DNA of 64,000 nucleotides from Actinomycetes bacterium (GTDB taxonomy: Bacteria; Actinomycetota; Acidimicrobiia; Acidimicrobiales; RAAP-2). Positions 53,102 through 61,599 of this stretch are shown here, piece after piece. The translations under genes and the position numbers were made by a program. The stretch is from assembly GCA_021827705.1 (NCBI GenBank), contig JAKAUQ010000007.1:87503-151502 (forward strand), given 5' to 3'. The notes beneath the pieces are model-generated. The model searched no databases. It had not been told where the DNA came from and saw only the letters and a program-made list of their open reading frames with translations. The first letter of the stretch is position 1; every line of letters begins with the position of its first letter.

Positions 53102-55961
53102 TGCATCCACTGGTCGTCCCGCAACTCGAGCACACAAAGCAGGACCCCGCCTGCTGCATGACGTTCCCGCACTGATAGCACATCGGGGCATCGCGCATCT
53201 CCGAACGCCGCGCACTCGTTCGGGGCGATGGGTCCTGTGCGACGCGCTCTACCCGCTCGGCACGATCACGAATCGACTCACCGGGCGAACCGAGATCAAA
53301 GGACGGCGTGATTCCGACCGTCGGTGTAGCCTGCTCGACTACTTCGGGCAGGGTGGGCTGCACCCGTTCGCTGGTGGACAGCACACCCACCTCTTCGCGC
53401 TCGTCCCGGCTCAAGTAGTCAAGCGCCAAGCGACGGAAGATGTAGTCGACGAGCGACGTGGCGATGCGCAAATCGGCATCGTCGGTCATTCCCAACGGCT
53501 CGAACTTCATGTTGACGTACTTGCGCACGTAGGTCGCCAGAGGCACGCCGTGCTGAAGTCCGAGGCTGATGGAGATCGAGAAGGCGTCCATGATCCCCGC
53601 CAGGGTCGAGCCCTGCTTGGAGACCTTGATGAAGACCTCTCCGGGGCGACCGTCCTCGTACTCGCCCACCGTGACGTACCCTTCGCAGTCGGCGACGCGG
53701 AAGGCGAAGGTGGTCGAGGTGCGCCGACGTGGCAGTCGCTCGCGCACCGCACCGACCAGGACGTGGTCGCCCTCACGCTGGAGGGTAGCGAGGGCCGACT
53801 CGAGCTGCGAGATACGCGCCCGCAGCTCGCCCACGACCGCACTCGCCTCCTCGGGCGAGGGCACCGCCGCATCCTCCTTCTTCGCCGTGGACAGGGGCTG
53901 ACCCACCTTGCAGTTGTCGCGGTAGATCGCCACAGCTTTCAGGCCCAGTCGCCACGACTCCAAGTGCAACTGCTCGACCTCCTCGACCGAGGCGTCCTCG
54001 GGCATGTTCACCGTCTTGGAGATGGCGCCCGAGATGAACGGCTGCACCGCCGCCATCATGTGGACGTGGCCCAGGTAGTGGATGATGTTGTCACCCATGG
54101 AGCAGGCGAACACCGGCAGGTGCTCGGCCCGCAGTCCCGGCGCGCCCACGATCGACTTGTGCTCGTCCAGGTACGCCAGGATCCCCGCAGTGGCCTCCTC
54201 GTCGTAGCCCAGGACGCGTAGCGCGCGCGGGACGGTCTGGTTGACAATCGACATGGTCCCGCCACCGACCAGCTTCTTGAGTTTGACCAGGCTGAGGTCT
54301 GGCTCAATACCGGTTGTGTCGCAGTCCATCAGCAGACCGATGGTCCCGGTGGGGGCGAGCACCGAGGCCTGCGCATTGCGCACGCCGTAGCGCTCGCCCA
54401 GCTCGACGGCCTCGTCCCAGCTGGCCCGCGCGGCCGCCAGCAGGTCGGCGGGGGCCAGTGCGTCGTCGATGGCCCGCGCAGCGTCGCGGTGCATGCGCAG
54501 GACGTTGAGCATCGGCTCGACATTGGCCGCGTAGCCCTCGTGGGGCCCCATCCGCCCGGCGATCCGCGCACTGGTGGCGTACGCGTGACCGGTCATCAGG
54601 GCCGAGATGGCCGCCGCCCAGGCCCGGCCACCCTCGGAGTCGTAGGCCAGCCCGGAGGCCATCAGCAGGGCCCCCAGGTTCGCGTAGCCGATCCCCAGTT
54701 GGCGGAACTTGCGGGAGTTCTCGCCGATGCGCTCGGTGGGGTAGTCGGCGAACCCGACCAGGATCTCTTGGGCAGTGAAGACCACGGACACCGCCGCGCG
54801 GAACGCGTCCACGTCGAAGTGACCGTCGGCCCGCAGGAACTTGAGCAGGTTGAGGCTGGCCAGGTTGCACGCCGAGTTGTCGATGTGCATGTACTCCGAG
54901 CACGGGTTGGATCCGTTGATGCGGTCCGTGTTGGGCGACGTGTGCCACCGGTTGATCGTCGTGTCGAACTGCAGTCCCGGGTCGGCGCACTCCCAGGACG
55001 CCTGGGCGATGTCGTGCCAGATCTGGCGCGCGGGCAGCGTTGTGATCGTGGACCCGTCGGACCGGGCGGTGAGGTTCCAGTCCCGGTCCTCGAGGACGGC
55101 CTGCATGAAGTCGTCGGTCACGCGCACCGAGTTGTTGGCGTTCTGGTACTGAATCGAGGTGATGTCCTTGCCGTCGAGGTCCATGTCGAAACCCGCGTCA
55201 CGCAGCACGCGAGCCTTGTGCTCCTCGCGCTCCTTGCACCAGATGAACTCCTCGATGTCGGGGTGGTCGACGTCCAAGATGACCATCTTGGCCGCGCGAC
55301 GCGTCTTGCCTCCCGACTTGATCGTCCCGGCCGAGGCGTCGGCCCCGCGCATGAAGGACACCGGGCCGCTCGCCGTGCCGCCGCCTTCGAGGGGCTCCGC
55401 ACTGGCTCGGATCCGCGACAGGTTGACGCCGGCGCCGGAGCCGCCCTTGAAGATGATCCCCTCCTCCGTGTACCAGTTGAGGATCGAGCGCATGGAGTCC
55501 TCGACGGCCAGGATGAAGCAGGCGCTGGCCTGCTGGGGCACCCCGGGGACGCCGATGTTGAACCAGACAGGCGAGTTGAAGGCCGCCCGCTGCGTGATCA
55601 GCAGGAACTTGAGCTCGGAGCGGAAGGTCTCGGCCTCGGCCTCATCGGCGAAGTAGTCGCCCGCCTGGCCCCAGGCGGTGATCGTGTCGACGATGCGGTC
55701 CACGACCTGCTTCAGGCTCGACTCGCGCTCCGGCGTGCCGAGCGTCCCGCGGAAGTACTTCTGGGCCAAGATGTTGGTCGCGTTGAGGGACCACGACTCG
55801 GGAACCTCCACCCCGAGCTGCTCGAAGGCCACGGCGCCGTCACGGTAGTTCGTGATACGCGCGTCACGACGCTCCCAGACCACCTCGTCGTAGGGGTGAC
55901 GGTCGTCCGACGTGAAGTACCTCTCCAACCCAATCCCCAGCCGATGCGGCGCGATCGCCAT
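53097..55961 (-). CDS. nrdJ: adenosylcobalamin-dependent (class II) ribonucleotide reductase
   Basis: The 954-aa enzyme reduces ribonucleotides to deoxyribonucleotides without oxygen dependence. It has the NrdJ layout: an N-terminal RYFTSDDRHPYDEVVWERRDA, FNSPVWFN, GSGAGVNLSRIR, active-site NPCSEYMHIDNSACNLASLNL, LAPTGTIGLLMDCDTTGIEPDLSLV, a small vitamin-B12-type extension with TSERVQPTLPEVV, and a C-terminal CxxC pair (CYQCGNVM...CFVCSSCG). The ATG at 55961 follows GAGGAGGAAGG. The 3' end touches the mobile element, but the stop is intact. Confidence 0.95.
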   Translation of the reverse strand: MAIAPHRLGIGLERYFTSDDRHPYDEVVWERRDARITNYRDGAVAFEQLGVEVPESWSLNATNILAQKYFRGTLGTPERESSLKQVVDRIVDTITAWGQAGDYFADEAEAETFRSELKFLLITQRAAFNSPVWFNIGVPGVPQQASACFILAVEDSMRSILNWYTEEGIIFKGGSGAGVNLSRIRASAEPLEGGGTASGPVSFMRGADASAGTIKSGGKTRRAAKMVILDVDHPDIEEFIWCKEREEHKARVLRDAGFDMDLDGKDITSIQYQNANNSVRVTDDFMQAVLEDRDWNLTARSDGSTITTLPARQIWHDIAQASWECADPGLQFDTTINRWHTSPNTDRINGSNPCSEYMHIDNSACNLASLNLLKFLRADGHFDVDAFRAAVSVVFTAQEILVGFADYPTERIGENSRKFRQLGIGYANLGALLMASGLAYDSEGGRAWAAAISALMTGHAYATSARIAGRMGPHEGYAANVEPMLNVLRMHRDAARAIDDALAPADLLAAARASWDEAVELGERYGVRNAQASVLAPTGTIGLLMDCDTTGIEPDLSLVKLKKLVGGGTMSIVNQTVPRALRVLGYDEEATAGILAYLDEHKSIVGAPGLRAEHLPVFACSMGDNIIHYLGHVHMMAAVQPFISGAISKTVNMPEDASVEEVEQLHLESWRLGLKAVAIYRDNCKVGQPLSTAKKEDAAVPSPEEASAVVGELRARISQLESALATLQREGDHVLVGAVRERLPRRRTSTTFAFRVADCEGYVTVGEYEDGRPGEVFIKVSKQGSTLAGIMDAFSISISLGLQHGVPLATYVRKYVNMKFEPLGMTDDADLRIATSLVDYIFRRLALDYLSRDEREEVGVLSTSERVQPTLPEVVEQATPTVGITPSFDLGSPGESIRDRAERVERVAQDPSPRTSARRSEMRDAPMCYQCGNVMQQAGSCFVCSSCGTTSGCS

Positions 55962-56021
55962 GGTGTACCTTCCTCCTCGTTGACGCCCGCCTGTCGGACG
56001 CCCCCCTCCAAGCCGACAAAA

Positions 56022-56037
56022 CCACAATATGTTGTGG
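56022..56037 (-). promoter_or_regulatory. NrdR-box-like palindrome in the nrdJ leader
   Basis: CCACAATATGTTGTGG is close to the NrdR consensus ACACWATATNTWGTGT, which controls ribonucleotide reductase genes. It lies about 25-40 nt downstream of the predicted nrdJ start point. A second classical box was not found, although a different repeat overlaps the promoter. Confidence 0.6.
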
Positions 56038-56069
56038 CGTTCAGACGGCTGCACGCAAGATGCTGTGTT

Positions 56070-56098
56070 ATTACACCACTGTAATTACACGGCGTCAA
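56070..56098 (-). promoter_or_regulatory. nrdJ promoter with overlapping direct repeats
   Basis: On the minus strand TTGACG (56093-56098), a 17-nt spacer and TGTAAT (56070-56075) form a good sigma-70-type promoter. The spacer and -10 contain two related units, GTGTAATTACA and GTGTAATAACA, the first of which includes the 10-bp palindrome TGTAATTACA. They could bind a regulator of nrdJ or of the divergent glycerol kinase gene. The leader to the nrdJ start is about 100 nt. Confidence 0.6.
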
Positions 56099-56159
56099 CT
56101 CCTTTCTGCGACGCCACGGCTCACCAGGGAGGAAGCCCGCCCCCGGGTGGCGACCTCGC

Positions 56160-56165
56160 TAGCCT
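56160..56165 (+). promoter_or_regulatory. -10 box of glpK (leaderless)
   Basis: TAGCCT ends 7 nt before the glpK ATG at 56173. Confidence 0.45.
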
Positions 56166-56172
56166 GGCTCGG

Positions 56173-57666
56173 ATGGACGCCATCGTGGCCCTGGACGCGG
56201 GCACCACCAGTGTGCGCGCGCTGGCCTTCGGACCCGACTTGCGAGAGCTGGCCAGCGCAGTACGTCCCCTTCACCAGAGCTACCCGCACCCGGCCCAGGT
56301 CGAGCACGACGCCGCCGAGATCGCCGCAGCGGCCGTCGCCACCCTGGCCGAGGTCGCCACGGCACTGGCTGGCTCGGGCCACGTCCCGATCGCCGTCGGA
56401 CTGACCAACCAGCGCGAGACGACCGTCGCCTTCGACCGCGAACGTCCCGAGCCCCTGGCCCCGGCGATCGTCTGGCAGGACCGCCGCACGGCCGCCACGT
56501 GCGCGAAGCTGCGCGCGCGCGGCGTCGAAGACCTGGTCCGAGCGACGACCGGCCTGGTTCTGGACCCGTACTTCTCGGCGACGAAGATGGCCTGGCTGCT
56601 CGAGCACGGCTGCCTCGACGGGGCCTCGACACCCGCCCTGGCTACGGTCGACAGCTGGCTCACGTGGTGGCTCACGGGCGGTCCCGCCGGCGGCGCCTTC
56701 ACGACCGAGCCCTCGAACGCGTCGCGCACGGCCCTGATGGACCTGGCGACGCGAGAGTGGTCAGCGCCCATGGCCGACCTCTTTGGCGTGCCCACCGACC
56801 TACTGGCCCCCCTGGGGGCCTCCGCACGTGTCGTGGGCTCCGTGGACCGGGCCATCGTGCCGGCTCTGGGCGGTCTGCCCATCGCCGCCGTGCTCGGCGA
56901 CCAGCAGGCCGCCCTCTTCGGCCACGCCGGCTACCGACCCGGAATGGTCAAGGCGACCTACGGCACCGGTGCCTTCGTGGTGGCCAATGCGGGGGCCGCG
57001 CCGCCCCCGCTGCTGCCCGGGCTGCTGGCAACGGTTGCCTGGGACCTGGGCCAACGGGGCGGAGCAACCTACGCGTTGGAGGGCTCGGCGTTCGTCGCGG
57101 GAGCGGCCATCGAATGGCTCACCGACGCGGTGGGCCTGCTGGCGTCACCCGCGGAGCTCGAGCCTCTGGCCGCCACGGTGCCCGACGCCGGTGGTGTGCG
57201 CTTCGTTCCCGCCTTGGCCGGACTGGGATCGCCCTACTGGCGACCCGACGTGCGCGGCGCCGTGGTGGGCCTGGAGTCCACCACCACCCGCGCGCACCTG
57301 GCCCACGCCGTGATCGACGCGCTGGCCTTTCAGGTCCGCGCGATAACCGACACGTTCGTCGACGCTGGTCTCCCGCTGACCGAACTACGCATCGACGGCG
57401 GCGTCGCGCGCCTGGACCTGCTGGCTCAGCTCCAGGCGACGCTGTGCCAGGTCCCCGTCTCGCGGGGACCGGCCACGGAGGCGACCGCCCGCGGCGTGGC
57501 CGCGCTGGCGGGACTGGTCACCGGAGTGTGGAACTCCCTCGACGAACTGAGAGAGCACTGGACCGCCACGCGCACCTTTGCGCCCGGGGACCCGCCCGCT
57601 GCGGCCGCCGCGTACGACGGGTGGCGCCGCTGCGTCGACCGACTCATCGCCTCAAGGGCGCCCTAG
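56173..57666 (+). CDS. glpK: FGGY-family carbohydrate kinase, probably glycerol kinase
   Basis: The 497-aa kinase starts VALDAGTTSVRALAF (phosphate-1 motif) and has TNQRETTVAFDR, IVWQDRRT, KATYGTGAFVVANAG, a GSPYWRPDVRGAVVGL segment and the adenosine motif LRIDGGVARLDLL. Length fits glycerol kinase, which makes glycerol 3-phosphate. The family motif GTGCF reads GTGAF here, so another polyol substrate cannot be excluded. No glpF or glpD lies beside it. It overlaps the alaC gene tail to tail by 4 nt and is divergent from nrdJ. Confidence 0.87.
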   Translation: MDAIVALDAGTTSVRALAFGPDLRELASAVRPLHQSYPHPAQVEHDAAEIAAAAVATLAEVATALAGSGHVPIAVGLTNQRETTVAFDRERPEPLAPAIVWQDRRTAATCAKLRARGVEDLVRATTGLVLDPYFSATKMAWLLEHGCLDGASTPALATVDSWLTWWLTGGPAGGAFTTEPSNASRTALMDLATREWSAPMADLFGVPTDLLAPLGASARVVGSVDRAIVPALGGLPIAAVLGDQQAALFGHAGYRPGMVKATYGTGAFVVANAGAAPPPLLPGLLATVAWDLGQRGGATYALEGSAFVAGAAIEWLTDAVGLLASPAELEPLAATVPDAGGVRFVPALAGLGSPYWRPDVRGAVVGLESTTTRAHLAHAVIDALAFQVRAITDTFVDAGLPLTELRIDGGVARLDLLAQLQATLCQVPVSRGPATEATARGVAALAGLVTGVWNSLDELREHWTATRTFAPGDPPAAAAAYDGWRRCVDRLIASRAP

Positions 57667-58865
57667 GCGCGTAGCTCGGGCAGGGCCCGACGCAGCCCGC
57701 GAATCGCCTGGGCAGTGCGCGCCTCGTTCTCGATCAGCGCGAAGCGCACGTAGCCCTCGCCCCCGTCACCGAAGCCGACGCCGGGGCTCGTGGCCACGTG
57801 CGCCTCCTCGATGAGCTTGGTCGCGAAGGCCAGCGAGCCCATGGCGCGATACGGCTCGGGGATCCGGGCCCACACGAACATGGAGCCGCGCGGTGGCGCC
57901 ACCGACCAGCCGATGCGCTCGAGACCGCTGATCAGGGTGTCACGACGCGACTGGTAGGTGGCGCGCAGCTCGGCGGGGTAGTCTCGCGCCTCGTTCATGG
58001 CCACGATCGCCGCAATCTGGACAGGCTGGAAGGTCCCGTAGTCCAGGTAACTCTTCAGCTTGGTCAACGCGGCCACGACCTCGGCGTTGCCCACCAGGAA
58101 GCCCACGCGCCACCCGGCCATCGAGAACGACTTGGTCAGCGTGTAGAGCTCCACGGCGCAGTCCTTGGCGCCCGGGACCTGGAGGATCGAGGGAGGCTGG
58201 TAGCCGTCGAAGCCCAGGTCGGCGTAGGCGAAGTCGTGGACCACGACCATCTCGCGGGAGCGCGCGAAGTCCACCAGATGCGCCATGAAGGCCTGGTCCA
58301 CGCAGGCGCTGGTGGGATTGTGCGGGAACGAGGCGACCACCACCCGGGGCTTGACCGTCGCGCGCTGCCAGGCCTCGTGCATCGCGTCGAAGAAGTCGGC
58401 ACCCGGGTCGCGCCCGCCAAGCGCCGGGTCGACCACCGGCACGGGCAGCAGTGAGGCGCCCGCGAAGCCGGGCCCGGCCAGGTGGATGGGGTAGCTGGGC
58501 GTGGGCACCAGGGCACTGTCCCCGGGGCCCAGCAGTACCCACATCACGTGGGTGAATCCCTCCTTGGCGCCGATCGTGGTCACGACCTCCGTGTCGGGGT
58601 CCAGCTCGACGCCAAAGACGTCTCGGTAGCGCGTGGCCATGGCGAGGCGCAGGTTGGGAATGCCCCGGCTGGCGCTGTAGCGATGGTTGCGCGGGTTGTG
58701 CGCCGCCTCGGCCAACTTCTCCACTGCGATGTCGGGGCTGGGCAGGTCCGGATTGCCGAAGCCGAAGTCGACCACGTCGTGGCCGGCGGCGCGCGCCGTC
58801 GCCTTCAAGGCATTGGTGTGGGCAAAGACGTAGGGCGGAAGGCCCGTGATGCGCCGGAACTCCAT
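57663..58865 (-). CDS. alaC: alanine aminotransferase (AlaC-like)
   Basis: The 400-aa fold-type I PLP enzyme starts RRITGLPPYVFAHTNALKATARAAGHDVVDFGFGNPD, as in AlaC/YfdZ. It has the PLP Lys245 in TLTKSFSMAGWRVGF and SFPHNPTSACVD with the substrate-binding Asn. It should transfer the amino group between alanine and 2-oxoglutarate; LL-diaminopimelate aminotransferase is the closest alternative. The ATG start follows a TAAAGT -10 box by 6 nt. Confidence 0.88.
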   Translation of the reverse strand: MEFRRITGLPPYVFAHTNALKATARAAGHDVVDFGFGNPDLPSPDIAVEKLAEAAHNPRNHRYSASRGIPNLRLAMATRYRDVFGVELDPDTEVVTTIGAKEGFTHVMWVLLGPGDSALVPTPSYPIHLAGPGFAGASLLPVPVVDPALGGRDPGADFFDAMHEAWQRATVKPRVVVASFPHNPTSACVDQAFMAHLVDFARSREMVVVHDFAYADLGFDGYQPPSILQVPGAKDCAVELYTLTKSFSMAGWRVGFLVGNAEVVAALTKLKSYLDYGTFQPVQIAAIVAMNEARDYPAELRATYQSRRDTLISGLERIGWSVAPPRGSMFVWARIPEPYRAMGSLAFATKLIEEAHVATSPGVGFGDGGEGYVRFALIENEARTAQAIRGLRRALPELRA

Positions 58866-58871
58866 TGGCGA

Positions 58872-58877
58872 ACTTTA
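58872..58877 (-). promoter_or_regulatory. -10 box of alaC (leaderless)
   Basis: TAAAGT on the minus strand ends 6 nt before the alaC ATG; it overlaps the stop codon of the upstream LLM gene. Confidence 0.5.
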
Positions 58878-59564
58878 CTGTGTCGCGGCCGGCCCCTTGA
58901 TCCAACGAGCCACCGCGTCCAGATCCGCGGTGGCCGACAGGACCGCCCACGTGGCACCCGCGCCCGCCAGGGCATCCAGACGCGGTCCGATCTGCGCGGC
59001 CTCTCCGGCGACGCCGGCCCAACTGACCGGACCGTCCTTGGCGGCCGCGGCGACCTGCTCGGCCGTGGCGTTCCACACGTTGAGCGTCGCCCCGACCGCG
59101 CGGGCGATCGCGTTGGTCGCAGCAGCACCCCCGCCGATCCAGACCTCGAAGGACGGCCGCAGCCGCGTTGCCACCTCGCGCAACTGCTCGCGCCGCGTCA
59201 CCGCGTCGTCCAGGGTCAGGCCGTAGGCCCGATTCTCGGCCGCCGAGAGCCGGTCGCCGGTGCCGAGGGCTGCGATGACCCCTCGGGGCGCAATCTCGCC
59301 CAGCGTCTCGAACCAGCGCACCAGATGGTCGGGCGAGCCCAGGCCGATCCGCGCGACCAGGGGTCCGACGACCAGGGGGAGCCGACCGGCTACGGCGGCC
59401 AGGATCGGGCCGGGTGCCAGTGCCGGGCGCGTCGGCGATCCCATCGGCCAGAGGTGGTCGTAGGCGAAGACCCCGTCCAGGCCGGCCGCCGCGGCCCGCT
59501 CGGCCAGCTCCAGGGCCGGGCCCGCCGTGGCGGTGAAGGTCGGCAGCAGGATCCCGAGGCGCAC
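58875..59564 (-). CDS. LLM-class oxidoreductase (short form)
   Basis: The 229-aa protein begins VRLGILLPTFTATAGPALELAERAAAAGLDGVFAYDHLWP, the standard start of luciferase-like F420-dependent enzymes, and continues with VARIGLGSPDHLVRWFETL and the VWIGGGAAATNAIARAVGATLNVWN segment. At 229 residues it is some 60-100 shorter than most family members, mainly by loss of internal helices. The GTG lies one nt after the glycosyltransferase stop, so the two genes are coupled. The substrate is unknown. Confidence 0.8.
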   Translation of the reverse strand: MRLGILLPTFTATAGPALELAERAAAAGLDGVFAYDHLWPMGSPTRPALAPGPILAAVAGRLPLVVGPLVARIGLGSPDHLVRWFETLGEIAPRGVIAALGTGDRLSAAENRAYGLTLDDAVTRREQLREVATRLRPSFEVWIGGGAAATNAIARAVGATLNVWNATAEQVAAAAKDGPVSWAGVAGEAAQIGPRLDALAGAGATWAVLSATADLDAVARWIKGPAATQ

Positions 59565-59565
59565 G

Positions 59566-60735
59566 TCACGACCCCCGAGCTGGGGGGCCACCCCCGGACC
59601 ATCCATCGAAGGGTGCGAGCTCGCGGCCCAGCTGGGCGGCCAGCACCGACCAGTCGAAGCTGGTCTGGGCCAGGTCGCGCGCCGCTGTGCCCATGGCCGC
59701 GCGACGCGCGTCATCGCCCACCAGCGCGTCCAGCGCGGCGACTAGCTCGCGCGCCCGCGATGGGTGCGTGACGACGAGTCCCGTGGCGTCATCGACTACC
59801 GCCTCGTGGCTGCCACCGGATCGCCCCGCAACCTGGGCGATGCCGCAGGCAGCTGCCTCCAGAAAGACGATCCCGAAGCCCTCCTGCTCCAGGCCGCCCC
59901 AGCGGCTACGGCAGTCCATCACGAAGAGGTCACTGGACGCCAGCCACGGGGCCAGATCCGCGTCGGGGATGCGACCGACCAGGCGCACGGGTGCACCGGT
60001 GCGCGCGACGAGCCGATCGAGTCGTCGGCGATCGCGTCCGGCTCCCCCGATCACGACGACCAGGTTGGGCCACCGGTGGCGCAGGCGGGCACTGGCCCGG
60101 ATCAGGACGTCCATTCCCTTGCGCGGGACGAGCCGCGAGTACGAGGAGATCACCACAGCGTCGTCGGGCACTCCCCAGCCTTCGCGCACCGCGCGTCGCT
60201 CCTGGGCCCCCAGGGGGACGAAGCGCTCGGTGTCCACGCCGGGAGGAACGCGCACGACGGGGGGCATCGCGTCTCCAAGGAGACGCCGCGCCTCGTCTTC
60301 GGGATAGCCGCCGGCGGCGACCACGACGGCGGCGTGGCGCAGCACCCGGCGCAGTGAGGCCGCCACCAGAGGCACGCGACCGGGGATCGCCACCTCGGCT
60401 CCGTGCAGGACCACGCCGTAGGGAACCGACAGGTGCGGCCCGAGCAGGCCCAGCGGCCACGCCGGGTCCAGCACGACGAGTTCGGGTCGATGCCGGCGGA
60501 TCGCCCGCTCGATAGCGGCGTAGGCCCGGGGAGAGGGCACGTACAGGGTTCCAGCGCTCACCCGCTCGATGACCAGATCGCTCGCGGCGTCGAAGCTCGC
60601 TGCGCCGGGGTCGGAGGTGGCCGTGAGCACCACGGCCCGCCCCGGCTCGAGACGACGCCAGAGCTCGTGGAGGTAGACCTGGATGCCTCCCGTCTTGGGT
60701 GGGAAGTCATTGGTCACGAGGAGGTGGCGCGCCAC
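59566..60735 (-). CDS. GT4 glycosyltransferase, PimB-like
   Basis: The 389-aa GT-B protein starts HLLVTNDFPPKTGGIQVYLHELW and has YSRLVPRKGMDVLIRA and the nucleotide-sugar-binding E-x7-E region EGFGIVFLEAAACG. It is most like the actinobacterial mannosyltransferase PimB', which adds mannose to phosphatidylinositol mannoside, but other GDP- or UDP-sugar donors are possible. The GTG is 6 nt after TAGCGT. It is followed by the LLM gene after 1 nt. Confidence 0.87.
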   Translation of the reverse strand: MARHLLVTNDFPPKTGGIQVYLHELWRRLEPGRAVVLTATSDPGAASFDAASDLVIERVSAGTLYVPSPRAYAAIERAIRRHRPELVVLDPAWPLGLLGPHLSVPYGVVLHGAEVAIPGRVPLVAASLRRVLRHAAVVVAAGGYPEDEARRLLGDAMPPVVRVPPGVDTERFVPLGAQERRAVREGWGVPDDAVVISSYSRLVPRKGMDVLIRASARLRHRWPNLVVVIGGAGRDRRRLDRLVARTGAPVRLVGRIPDADLAPWLASSDLFVMDCRSRWGGLEQEGFGIVFLEAAACGIAQVAGRSGGSHEAVVDDATGLVVTHPSRARELVAALDALVGDDARRAAMGTAARDLAQTSFDWSVLAAQLGRELAPFDGWSGGGPPARGS

Positions 60736-60741
60736 CGCCCA

Positions 60742-60747
60742 ACGCTA
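60742..60747 (-). promoter_or_regulatory. -10 box of the glycosyltransferase gene (leaderless)
   Basis: TAGCGT on the minus strand ends 6 nt before the GTG at 60735. Confidence 0.5.
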
Positions 60748-60761
60748 CCGAATCGCCCGAG

Positions 60762-60971
60762 CTAGTGGCTCCGGTACTTCAGTCGCGGCATCAGGCCCTG
60801 CCCGGTGAGCAGCGTGATGATGTCCGCGTCGCGCGGGCTCATCGTGAGCTCGTTGGGCGGCCCGCCGAGCACGAACTGCACGAGGCAGTCGTCGCAGTGG
60901 GGCGTTCCACGACGCACGCAGGCGTCGCAGCTGATGCACAGCTCGATGTCGCTGATGTCGCTGGGTTCCAC
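60762..60971 (-). CDS. small cysteine-rich protein
   Basis: The 69-aa product has five Cys and a His in a compact N-terminal cluster (C12, C15, C18, H25, C26 and C29: LCISCDACVRRGTPHCDDCLV), a probable zinc or iron-sulfur site. The C-terminal half, with FVLGGPPNELTMSPRDADIITLLTGQGL, has no recognised domain. It follows the thioredoxin-like gene on the same strand after 28 nt, in a short run of CxxC proteins. The GTG start is the best in frame but lacks a strong ribosome site. Confidence 0.55.
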   Translation of the reverse strand: MEPSDISDIELCISCDACVRRGTPHCDDCLVQFVLGGPPNELTMSPRDADIITLLTGQGLMPRLKYRSH

Positions 60972-60999
60972 CCACGCAGTCTCGCGAAGGCCTGTGACA

Positions 61000-61386
61000 T
61001 CACGGCGGGGGCGGGCCGACCTCTGCGACGACCTGATCCCAGGAGAACAGCGCACCCTCGGCCCGGATCAGGGGGCCGCGAGGATCGACCACGAGGTAGC
61101 TCGGCGCCGCGTCGGCCCGCCAGGTCCCGAGCCACTCGCGGGCGCGCCAGACCGTGCGCGCCTCGTCCCACCGACCCTCGTAGCTGGTCACCACGACCAC
61201 GTCGCCGTATTCGTAGGTCGGTATCGCGCTGAGGAACGGGCGGCAGCTGTCGCAGCCCGGCTTGACCACCAGCACCAGCGTGTCGCGCTCCAGAGCCATC
61301 TCGTGCCAGACGCCTCGGGGATCGACGCCGACCAGGGCAGTCGGCCCGGGCCGTGGACCCGAACCTCCCAGAGATCGCAGGGTCAC
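61000..61386 (-). CDS. thioredoxin-fold protein with CxxC
   Basis: The 128-aa protein has LVLVVKPGCDSCRPFLSAI with the redox motif Cys45-Asp-Ser-Cys48 in thioredoxin-like context, then SYLVVDPRGPLIRAEGALFSWDQVV. The cis-Pro loop (APSYLVV) is also visible. It has no signal peptide, so it acts in the cytoplasm. The GTG overlaps the stop of the zinc-ribbon gene (GTGA). The partner is unknown. Confidence 0.7.
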   Translation of the reverse strand: MTLRSLGGSGPRPGPTALVGVDPRGVWHEMALERDTLVLVVKPGCDSCRPFLSAIPTYEYGDVVVVTSYEGRWDEARTVWRAREWLGTWRADAAPSYLVVDPRGPLIRAEGALFSWDQVVAEVGPPPP

Positions 61387-61595
61387 GCCACCGTGTCGTC
61401 GAAGGTCTCGACCGCGCGCCCGTGACCGCACCACCGGCACGTCACCGACTCCACGGTCGAGCTCAACACCTCGGGCTCCTCGATCTCCAGCTCCCCGCCC
61501 ACGGTGAAGTGGTAGAAAGCACGCACCGACGTCGTCTCGACGACGTCGAAGCGGGTCAGGTTTCCGCAGGCCGTGCACCGATATCGAGTTCCCAC
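61383..61595 (-). CDS. small zinc-ribbon protein
   Basis: The 70-aa product has two CxxC knuckles (C7/C10 and C53/C56: YRCTACGN and VTCRWCGHG), separated by a beta-rich middle with EIEEPEVLSSTVES, and is expected to bind one zinc ion. The GTG at 61595 is 6 nt from a TACGGT -10 box, which supports this start. It is coupled to the thioredoxin-like gene by a GTGA overlap. The role could be nucleic-acid or protein binding; nothing more can be said. Confidence 0.65.
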   Translation of the reverse strand: MGTRYRCTACGNLTRFDVVETTSVRAFYHFTVGGELEIEEPEVLSSTVESVTCRWCGHGRAVETFDDTVA

Positions 61596-61599
61596 GCTC

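Noticed and set aside
55962..56172. Cobalamin riboswitch in front of the B12-dependent ribonucleotide reductase
   Set aside because: The leader is only about 100 nt and no B12-box-like sequence was seen; the palindromes found fit protein binding better.
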